35,719 bases of DNA from a bacterium (GTDB lineage: Bacteria; Oederibacteriota; JAAXVQ01; JAUVAV01): assembly GCA_021108215.1 (NCBI GenBank), contig JAIORK010000023.1, forward strand, positions 1 to 35,719, in the 5' to 3' direction. Under the pieces are notes generated by a model. The model was not told the origin of the DNA and ran no database searches. It worked only from the letters and a program-made list of their open reading frames with translations. Position numbers and translations under genes: made by a program. Below are positions 29,537-35,719 of the stretch, piece by piece; position 1 is the stretch's first letter, and every line of letters starts with the position of its first letter.

Positions 29537-30654
29537 AAATTGCGGTTGCACTTTCCGGTGGTGTGGATTCCACGACCGTTGCCAAACGTTTGCTGGACCA
29601 GGGGCATGAGGTCATTGGACTTACTATGCAGCTTTGTCCTGATCTTTCAGGTATTCCGGCAACCCCTCAAGCAATGGCCAAGGCACAGCCTGGCTTGCTG
29701 GAGCACGATTGTGCGACTTGTGTCGCTCCGTGTGCCTGTTTAGACGGCAGGGCGGTCGCGCAATCGCTGGGCATTCAGCACGAACTGCTTGATTTTCGTG
29801 ATCAATTCGAGACGCTGGTGATCAAACCCTTTGTTGATTATTTTTCGCAGGGAGTGACACCCAATCCCTGTGCTTTTTGCAACCAAGCGATAAAGTTCGG
29901 TATTTTGTTGGACCACGCTCTGGCACTTGGGGCTGATGCCATGGCAACCGGACACTATGTAGACCTGGACACTTCAACCGGCCCGCAGGTGCTCAAACGC
30001 GCCAGGGATAGGGCCAAGGACCAGACTTATTTTCTTTCGCTGGTGCCGCACCAGCGCTTTGAACATGTCATGTTTCCACTTAGCGAAAGCACCAAGCAGG
30101 AGGTCTCTGCGCAGGCACTCAAAACCGGTTTGGTGGCACAGCAGACCGGGACAAGCAATGAAATCTGTTTTTTACGTGAATTAAGTTATGTTGATTTTTT
30201 GCGCCACCGTGTTCCGCAGGCGTTTATTTCCGGAGACATTGTCGACTCGTCGGGCAAGAAACTTGGCAGGCATAACGGTCTTCCGCATTTCACTATCGGG
30301 CAGCGGCGGGGGATCGGGATTGCCGCGCGTCACCCGCTTTATGTGGTCAGTCTGAACACGCGGGAAAATCAGGTCGTGGTCGGGCCGGATGAGGAGCTTT
30401 TTATTACCTCGCTTACGATTCAGGACGTCAACTGGGCAGGCCCGCGTCCGGTACAGGAAATAGACGTGGCGGCAATGATTCGCTATCGGCAAGAACCCCG
30501 TTTGGCCAAACTGACGTTTACCGGCCGGAGCAATGCTTGTCTGGTTTTTGATCAACCGATTCGGGCGGTAACCCCGGGTCAGGTGGCGGCGTTATATCGC
30601 GAGGACAGACTTATGGGCGGCGGCATTATTCAATCCGCCGGGAGGGTGACATGA
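29533..30654 (+). CDS. mnmA: tRNA-specific 2-thiouridylase MnmA
   Basis: MnmA thiolates U34 of tRNAs for Lys, Glu and Gln. The 373-residue product has the PP-loop SGGVDS (residues 8-13), ATGHYV, KDQTYFLS, the catalytic pair Cys116 (NPCAFCN) and Cys212 (NEICF), and the C-terminal barrel (TIGQRRGIGIA). Unusual for the family is a dense set of cysteines at 60-69 (CATCVAPCAC) in the loop after the PP-loop domain start, and a further Cys113. These could ligate an iron-sulfur cluster. The downstream FAD oxidoreductase overlaps by ATGA, suggesting a redox link. Confidence 0.95.
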   Translation: MKIAVALSGGVDSTTVAKRLLDQGHEVIGLTMQLCPDLSGIPATPQAMAKAQPGLLEHDCATCVAPCACLDGRAVAQSLGIQHELLDFRDQFETLVIKPFVDYFSQGVTPNPCAFCNQAIKFGILLDHALALGADAMATGHYVDLDTSTGPQVLKRARDRAKDQTYFLSLVPHQRFEHVMFPLSESTKQEVSAQALKTGLVAQQTGTSNEICFLRELSYVDFLRHRVPQAFISGDIVDSSGKKLGRHNGLPHFTIGQRRGIGIAARHPLYVVSLNTRENQVVVGPDEELFITSLTIQDVNWAGPRPVQEIDVAAMIRYRQEPRLAKLTFTGRSNACLVFDQPIRAVTPGQVAALYREDRLMGGGIIQSAGRVT

Positions 30655-31796
30655 ACCCGGCACGTGAAAAAACAGCTGAGCAGACCATTGTGCTGGTGGG
30701 CGCCGGTCCGGCGCATCTAACCGTTCTGGCCCGGATGGCCGCATTTCAGGCAGCCCCTATCCGGTGGGTCTTGATTGATGCCAATCTTTTTTATTTTGTT
30801 CCCCACATGACAGCTGAAGTGATGAGCGGTTTTTACGGATTGGATGATTTTCACATCGACCTTAGGATTTTGGCGGAAAAGAAACAGATTACGTTTATTC
30901 ATGATGAGGTTGTTAGCTTGCTTCCACAACAGAAAAAACTGATGACAGCAGCCGGCCGGATGCTGGATTATGATCTGGTTAGCTTTGAGACCGGGGCTGT
31001 GCCGGTTGAACAGGAAGACGACGTGCCGGCGGAAGGAAGTTTTGCGGTTCGGCCGGTTAAAAATGTGCTCCAGATACGCAATGAGATTGAGACATTGCTT
31101 GAATTATTTCCGAAAAAGCAGATTGATATTGCGGTGCTGGGCGGCGGCATTGCGGGTGTGGAATACGCCATCAACATGTCGGAAATTTTACAACAAAGAC
31201 AACCGGAGTCAGGATGGCAAGTTTATTTAATTGAGGCACAACCGGAGATACTGCCCGGCTTGCCCAAACCGGCGATTGCGGTTGCCCGGAAAATGCTCCG
31301 GGTCAATGATGTTGAGATCAGAACACAGGCGGTGGTGCAGCATGTTCAGTCCAATCGTCTGGTGCTGGAATTCGGTGAGACCATTGACTATGATTTGGCG
31401 GTGGTGGCAACCGGTCAGAAAGTTTCTGATATATTTAATCAGGCATCGCTGGGTACGGATGAGCAAGGCGCGTTGAAGGTTAATCCGACATTGCAAAGTG
31501 TGCTTCACCCGGAAGTGTTTGCGTGCGGAGATTGCGCCCAGGTCGTCAAGGTCCCTGCCGAACGATCAGTTGCGCAGGCGCTTCAACAAGGGGCGCTGCT
31601 GGCACATAATTTACCGGCTATGGTTTGCCGGACACCGCTGAAGACAATGACACCGCAGCGCAGGTTCCTCCGGTTTATTTCCCTGGGAAATACCAATGCG
31701 CTTTGCATAGCCGGGCGCTATGTTTTTTCCGGTTCTTGGGTCCTTTTTTGGAAACGCCGGCGTGAGCAGCGTCTTTTGAAGCGGTTATCGTGCTAG
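30651..31796 (+). CDS. FAD-dependent pyridine nucleotide-disulfide oxidoreductase
   Basis: This 381-residue flavoprotein of the NDH-2-like group has an N-terminal dinucleotide-binding motif (VLVGAGPAHLTVL), a second one for NAD(P)H (IAVLGGGIAGVEYA, about 164-177) and VFACGDCAQV for FAD. The GPAHLTVL variant recalls oxidoreductases fused to SelD. The C-terminal end has one hydrophobic stretch (YVFSGSWVLFW) then basic residues, as in peripheral NADH dehydrogenases. No redox-active CxxC disulfide of the glutathione reductase type is evident. Its ATG overlaps the mnmA stop, so the pair is co-translated; a role in electron or sulfur supply for tRNA thiolation is possible but inferred. Confidence 0.8.
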   Translation: MNPAREKTAEQTIVLVGAGPAHLTVLARMAAFQAAPIRWVLIDANLFYFVPHMTAEVMSGFYGLDDFHIDLRILAEKKQITFIHDEVVSLLPQQKKLMTAAGRMLDYDLVSFETGAVPVEQEDDVPAEGSFAVRPVKNVLQIRNEIETLLELFPKKQIDIAVLGGGIAGVEYAINMSEILQQRQPESGWQVYLIEAQPEILPGLPKPAIAVARKMLRVNDVEIRTQAVVQHVQSNRLVLEFGETIDYDLAVVATGQKVSDIFNQASLGTDEQGALKVNPTLQSVLHPEVFACGDCAQVVKVPAERSVAQALQQGALLAHNLPAMVCRTPLKTMTPQRRFLRFISLGNTNALCIAGRYVFSGSWVLFWKRRREQRLLKRLSC

Positions 31797-31805
31797 CGCG
31801 AACAC

Positions 31806-31823
31806 GATGGGCGTGAGCCCATC
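31806..31823. repeat. Short hairpin after the oxidoreductase gene
   Basis: A perfect 7-bp stem, GATGGGC/GCCCATC, around GTGA lies 9 bp after the stop. It is the first of several palindromic pieces filling this 219-bp gap. Confidence 0.5.
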
Positions 31824-31874
31824 GATGAAGCGAGTCGATATCGCCGGAGGCGAACATCTTTCGACAAAAAAGCA

Positions 31875-31920
31875 ACGGGCAGCCTGCCCGGCGTATGCCG
31901 GGTAAGCCCGTGGATTTTTA
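31875..31920 (+). terminator. Candidate terminator of the mnmA unit
   Basis: An outer stem ACGGGC/GCCCGT encloses a second stem CCCGGC/GCCGGG with GTAT loop, followed by GGATTTTTA. The hairpin is strong but the U-tract short and delayed, so it may instead be a dispersed palindromic element. Confidence 0.45.
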
Positions 31921-31974
31921 TCACAGTAGAGGCACGGCATCCCGCATGCACCCTGCATTCGTACCGTCGGCCGA

Positions 31975-31980
31975 TATAAT
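31975..31980 (+). promoter_or_regulatory. Candidate -10 box for uvrA
   Basis: A perfect TATAAT lies 36 bp before the uvrA ATG; no good -35 is seen at 16-18 bp upstream. No LexA box of the known types is visible. Confidence 0.4.
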
Positions 31981-32015
31981 TTTTTTCTAGTGTAAAGGAT
32001 AAAGAGGGAATCGTC

Positions 32016-34889
32016 ATGAGCTTGGGAAATATTATTGTAAAAGGTGCCAGAGAGCACAATTTGAAAAATATTGATGTACAGCTGCCGCGCAACAAGATGG
32101 TGGTGATTACCGGGTTGTCGGGTTCCGGCAAGTCATCACTGGCATTTGATACCATTTATGCCGAGGGGCAGCGCCGCTATGTGGAATCATTGTCTGCTTA
32201 TGCCCGGCAATTTTTGGGACAGATGGAAAAGCCTGATGTGGACAGCATTGAAGGCTTGTCTCCGGCAGTTGCCATTCAGCAAAAAAGCGGCTCTAAAAAT
32301 CCGCGTTCTACGGTGGGGACGGTTACCGAGATATACGATTATCTCCGGCTGCTTTATGCCCGTATTGGGCAGCCCCATTGTTATCAGTGCGGTCGGCCGA
32401 TCAAACGTCAAACTGTTCAGGAAATTGTGGACCAGGTATTTTTGCTTCCGGAAAATGAGCGTATTTTGATCCTGGCACCTCTGGTCAGTGCGCGCAAGGG
32501 TGAATATCACAAACTGTTTGATGGTTTGAAACGGGAAGGATTTGTCCGGGTGCGGATAGACGGCACAGTGCAGGATTTAGATGAGCCGATAAAACTGGAT
32601 AAAAAAAAGAAGCATGATATTGAAGTTGTGGTTGATCGGTTGGTCATCAAGCCGGAGATTACCAAACGGCTGGCGGATTCTTTGGAGACCGCACTGAAAC
32701 GCGGAGAAGGTACGGCATTGGTCCATCGGGTTGACAGCAAATCAACCGCGACCGGGAAAAAGAGCCATCACCGTGCAGGGCGTAATCAGGCGACCATGAT
32801 TTTTTCAGAAAAGTATGCCTGTGCGCATTGCGGTATTTCTTTTGAAGAAATGGAACCCCGCATGTTTTCGTTTAATTCGCCTCAGGGGGCCTGTCCCGCC
32901 TGCACTGGATTGGGTGTCAAGATGGAGGTCGATCAGGAGTTTATTATTGATTCGGAATTAAGCCTGACAGAGGGTGCCGTTTTACCCTGGAATTCACAGA
33001 CAGCGTATATCTATAAAGCCATGCTCGGATCTGTGGCCAAACATTATGGGTTTTCTATGGACATGCCCTGGAAACGTCTGAAAGCCGAGCACCGAAAAAT
33101 TATTTTGCACGGATCAGGTGATGTTCGTTTGCCGTTTAAATTTCGCGGCACAGAATCGTCCTATAATTATGTTGGTAAATTTGAAGGGGTTATTCCGCGC
33201 ACCGAGCGGATTTATCAAGAAACCGAGTCGGATTATATACGGGACGAAATTGCAGAGCGGTATATGCAGATCCGTGCCTGCAAAGCATGTCAGGGCAGAC
33301 GGCTCAAGCCGGAAAGCCTGGCAGTCACCATCCAAGGTAAAAACATTATTGAATTGACCGAGCTCTCGGTTGAAAAGGCTTGCCGGCATTTTGCCGCAGT
33401 AAAATTAAATGCGCGGGAGAAGACGATTGCCAAGCAGATATTAAAGGAAGTCAGCGCGCGTTTGGGATTTCTTTCCAATGTCGGTTTGGGATATTTAACC
33501 TTGAATCGTACCACCGGTTCTTTGTCCGGCGGTGAGGCACAGCGTATTCACTTGGCCACCCAGATCGGTTCTTCCCTGGTAGGAGTCCTTTATATTTTGG
33601 ACGAGCCTTCGATCGGACTGCATCAACGGGATAATCAGCGGCTGCTCAATACGCTGATGCATTTGCGGGATATTGGTAATACCGTCCTGGTGGTGGAACA
33701 TGATGAAGAGACCATGCGCCAGGCGGACCATTTGGTTGACATGGGTCCGGGTGCCGGCATCTGGGGCGGGGAAATTATTGCGCAGGGAACACCGGCAGCT
33801 GTGATGAAAAACAGCCGCTCTTTGACCGGACAGTATTTGATCGGGAAACAGATGGTACCCATTCCCGCTCACCGGCGACCGGCCAAGAGTGGAGAAATCG
33901 TGCTCAGCGGCGCGAGTACCAATAATTTGAAAGATGTTGAGGTGCGCATTCCGTTGGCAACTTTTGTTTGCGTGACCGGGGTTTCGGGATCAGGTAAAAG
34001 CTCGTTGATTCAAGAAACCCTGGAACCGGCCTTGCGGCATTTGATTTACCGCAGCCGGATCACGCCTGCGGGGTATAAAAAAATCACAGGTGTCGAGCAC
34101 CTGGATAAAGTCATTGATATTGATCAGTCGCCCATTGGGCGGACACCGCGCTCTAATCCGGCGACGTATACTACTGCGTTTAATGAGATTCGTGATTTGT
34201 TTTCAAATACACCGGAGGCAAAAGTCCGCGGCTACAAGCCCGGGCGATTTTCATTTAATGTTAAGGGTGGCCGCTGTGAAGCCTGCAACGGCGACGGCAT
34301 TATAAAAATTGAGATGCATTTTTTACCGGATGTCTATGTTCCCTGTGAGGTCTGCAAAAGCAAACGGTATAACCGGGAAACCCTGGAGGTCCATTATAAA
34401 GGCAAGACCATTGCGGATGTTTTAAATATGATTGTTGACGAAGCGCTGGAATTTTTTGCCCCGGTACCTAAACTCAAGCGAATTTTGCAGACGGTCTCGG
34501 ATGTTGGACTGGGATATGTTAAATTGGGGCAGTCGGCAACCACCTTGTCCGGGGGCGAGGCACAGCGCCTCAAGCTATCCTCTGAGCTGGGCAAACGTTC
34601 CACCGGCAGAACACTCTATATTCTGGATGAACCGACAACGGGGTTACATTTTGCGGATGTGCATAAACTCATTGAGGTGTTGGATCGTTTGGTGGATGCA
34701 GGCAACACCGTCGTGGTCGTGGAGCACAATCTGGATGTGGTAAAAGCGGCGGACTATGTGATTGACTTAGGACCCGAGGGCGGTGATGCCGGCGGTGAAA
34801 TTGTGGCTTTCGGCAGGCCCGAAGAGGTTGCCGGATGCAAGCAGTCGCATACTGGAAAGTATTTGACCCGAATTTTAAAAGGAAAATAG
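32016..34889 (+). CDS. uvrA: Excinuclease ABC subunit UvrA
   Basis: UvrA is the damage sensor of nucleotide excision repair. The 957-residue product is full length. It has Walker [10 protein letters not shown] (about 33-41), an insertion-domain zinc module CAHCG...CPACTG (about 268-297), first ABC signature LSGGEAQRI (about 504) and Walker [11 protein letters not shown] second Walker [10 protein letters not shown] (about 655), a second zinc module CEACNGDG...[10 protein letters not shown] (about 755-785) and a second LSGGEAQRL and [10 protein letters not shown] follow. AGAGGGA supports the ATG. Nothing looks unusual in the protein. Confidence 0.98.
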   Translation: MSLGNIIVKGAREHNLKNIDVQLPRNKMVVITGLSGSGKSSLAFDTIYAEGQRRYVESLSAYARQFLGQMEKPDVDSIEGLSPAVAIQQKSGSKNPRSTVGTVTEIYDYLRLLYARIGQPHCYQCGRPIKRQTVQEIVDQVFLLPENERILILAPLVSARKGEYHKLFDGLKREGFVRVRIDGTVQDLDEPIKLDKKKKHDIEVVVDRLVIKPEITKRLADSLETALKRGEGTALVHRVDSKSTATGKKSHHRAGRNQATMIFSEKYACAHCGISFEEMEPRMFSFNSPQGACPACTGLGVKMEVDQEFIIDSELSLTEGAVLPWNSQTAYIYKAMLGSVAKHYGFSMDMPWKRLKAEHRKIILHGSGDVRLPFKFRGTESSYNYVGKFEGVIPRTERIYQETESDYIRDEIAERYMQIRACKACQGRRLKPESLAVTIQGKNIIELTELSVEKACRHFAAVKLNAREKTIAKQILKEVSARLGFLSNVGLGYLTLNRTTGSLSGGEAQRIHLATQIGSSLVGVLYILDEPSIGLHQRDNQRLLNTLMHLRDIGNTVLVVEHDEETMRQADHLVDMGPGAGIWGGEIIAQGTPAAVMKNSRSLTGQYLIGKQMVPIPAHRRPAKSGEIVLSGASTNNLKDVEVRIPLATFVCVTGVSGSGKSSLIQETLEPALRHLIYRSRITPAGYKKITGVEHLDKVIDIDQSPIGRTPRSNPATYTTAFNEIRDLFSNTPEAKVRGYKPGRFSFNVKGGRCEACNGDGIIKIEMHFLPDVYVPCEVCKSKRYNRETLEVHYKGKTIADVLNMIVDEALEFFAPVPKLKRILQTVSDVGLGYVKLGQSATTLSGGEAQRLKLSSELGKRSTGRTLYILDEPTTGLHFADVHKLIEVLDRLVDAGNTVVVVEHNLDVVKAADYVIDLGPEGGDAGGEIVAFGRPEEVAGCKQSHTGKYLTRILKGK

Positions 34890-34926
34890 GCGGGCGGCAC
34901 GAATTTAGGCCGGGATTGTTTTTAAG

Positions 34927-34955
34927 TTGGACTGCTTTCGGCCCTGTGCTATACT
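34927..34955 (+). promoter_or_regulatory. Extended -10 promoter of the winged-helix-like gene
   Basis: TTGGAC (34927-34932), a 17-bp spacer and TATACT (34950-34955) preceded by TGC make a good sigma-70 promoter. Transcription would start near 34962, so the repeat at 34973-35105 would fall in the untranslated leader. Confidence 0.65.
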
Positions 34956-34972
34956 CTCCCATATTGACGCCG

Positions 34973-35105
34973 GGGCTCTCTATAGAATTCAAAAAATGGA
35001 GAGCGGGGGTTCGGGGGCGAAGCCCCTGAATCGGATAGGAGGGGCCAGCAGAACGCATCGGCGTTCGCGTCGGGGGAACCTGCGGTTCCTCCGAAAGCAC
35101 CGCTT
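34973..35105. repeat. 123-bp-type hairpin-rich repeat, copy B (5' leader)
   Basis: This is the second copy of the element inside the PHP gene. It is 133 bp because the first hairpin loop is 10 bases longer (CTCTCTATA ... GGAGAG with GAATTC in the loop). The remaining 102 bases match at about 90%. It lies between a promoter and the GGAGG of the gene at 35122. Confidence 0.85.
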
Positions 35106-35121
35106 TTGGTGGAGGCAATAT

Positions 35122-35463
35122 ATGGAAATCGACAAAGATATTGAAAAATTTATTGCCACCAATGTCAACTCTCTGGTTATGTGGGAGTTGTTGGTTTTTT
35201 TATGGAATAATCCCGGGATTACAGATAATACCGAGGGAATTTCCGCACGCCTGGGCCGGCGTTCTTCAGATTTGAAAGAGCCGTTGTTGACGTTGTGTAA
35301 AAATAAGATTCTGCAAAAATGGGGAGATAATGATGACCCGGTTTTTGTTTACCAACCTTCATCCAAATTGGAAAAAGCCATCGAGAAATTCGTTCAATTC
35401 AATAACAGCAAACAAGGTAAACTGATTATTTGGAGTCAATTGCTCAAACACGGCATGCGTTAG
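35122..35463 (+). CDS. Winged-helix-like DNA-binding protein (hypothetical)
   Basis: This 113-residue protein has the helix pattern VMWELLVFLWNNPGITDNTEGISARLGRRSSDLKEPLLTLCKNKILQKW, then a beta-wing-like PVFVYQPSSKLEKAIEKFV, as in MarR/PadR or other winged helices. The exact family is not recognised. GGAGG at 35111-35115 fixes ATG 35122; the frame stays open upstream through the repeat, but that part is not protein-like. The repeat occupies its leader. It is likely a small transcription regulator whose target is unknown. Confidence 0.65.
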   Translation: MEIDKDIEKFIATNVNSLVMWELLVFLWNNPGITDNTEGISARLGRRSSDLKEPLLTLCKNKILQKWGDNDDPVFVYQPSSKLEKAIEKFVQFNNSKQGKLIIWSQLLKHGMR

Positions 35464-35719
35464 TGGTCGCTTCATCGAATTATGTTGCCACGTGATTGTG
35501 CTTGGCGTTTTTTTACCGATCAGGCTTCCCCTGCAGGATAAATAATTTGATTCCAGTCTTTCTTTCGGTATGCAACGTCCCTGTTTTCCCTGGAAAATTA
35601 TCATCTAGCTTGATACTGCCCGGCGAAATGCTGCTGTAGGATAAGGGATTGTGAATTGTAATTACAAGTGCGACAAATTGGGATAAAAAAGAGTCCCTCG
35701 ACTCAAGAAAACTGATAAT
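35464..35719. other. Window end without a recognisable gene
   Basis: The last 256 bp hold no frame with a ribosome site on either strand and no clear terminator. A GTAGGATAAGG near 35636 faintly recalls the GTAGGGG arm but has no matching right arm. Confidence 0.5.

Noticed and set aside
31852-31866. CGAACATCTTTCGAC as a LexA box for uvrA
   Set aside because: It does not match the GAACN4GTTC or CTGTN8ACAG patterns and lies within a hairpin-rich gap more than 100 bp from the likely promoter.
34927-35121. N-terminal extension of the winged-helix-like protein through the repeat
   Set aside because: The sequence is repeat-derived, read in another frame than in the PHP gene, and GGAGG lies directly before ATG 35122.

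Overview
The window comes from a diderm (Gram-negative) bacterium of moderate GC content. It encodes a LpxL-type acyltransferase, a LolA-type carrier, several lipoboxes and an outer-membrane-like protein. I cannot place it in a phylum from sequence alone. The core genes (tex, mnmA, uvrA) look ordinary and intact. Two very different accessory blocks sit among them, together with an unusual load of small structured repeats.

Region 1 (1-9225) is an AT-richer defence block. A ribbon-helix-helix protein and a small divergent gene come first, then hsdM - AlbA_2/ATP-binding regulator - hsdS, joined by ATGA overlaps. A REP-associated (RAYT) transposase, a truncated rhuM and hsdR follow. Eight copies of a ~28-bp palindrome with GTAGGGG(C/T) arms are scattered here. 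Four lie inside hsdM (twice), the RAYT gene and hsdR, always in the same reading frame, and add a VGAxxxxP(L/S) peptide.

Region 2 (9226-13105) holds a 998-residue fusion: PHP phosphoesterase, transmembrane Cache sensor, PAS and DUF294 nucleotidyltransferase. It is flanked by dispersed repeats. Its PHP domain carries a 123-bp hairpin-rich repeat (exactly 41 codons). A second copy of that repeat (133 bp) lies in the 5' leader of a small winged-helix-like gene at the far end of the window.

Region 3 (13106-16160) is a small lipoprotein, a TfoX-N protein and tex.

Region 4 (16530-29366) is a tightly coupled type II fatty-acid/polyketide-like operon resembling aryl polyene or flexirubin clusters. 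It has two acyl carrier proteins, two ketosynthases each followed by a Cys-less ketosynthase-like partner, two hotdog dehydratases, a thioesterase, a LpxL-like acyltransferase, a LolA-like carrier, a lipoprotein and a probable outer-membrane protein. It also has a radical SAM/SPASM enzyme and a NodB-type deacetylase. No ketoreductase, acyl ligase or MMPL exporter is present in the window. A rhuM-SWIM gene pair interrupts it.

Region 5 (29367-35719) is mnmA coupled to an FAD oxidoreductase, then uvrA, then the winged-helix-like gene behind the second copy of the 123-bp-type repeat.

The most unusual content is (a) two or three kinds of hairpin repeat accommodated in frame inside functional-looking genes, (b) the PHP-Cache-PAS-DUF294 fusion, and (c) the APE-like cluster with radical SAM and deacetylase genes.
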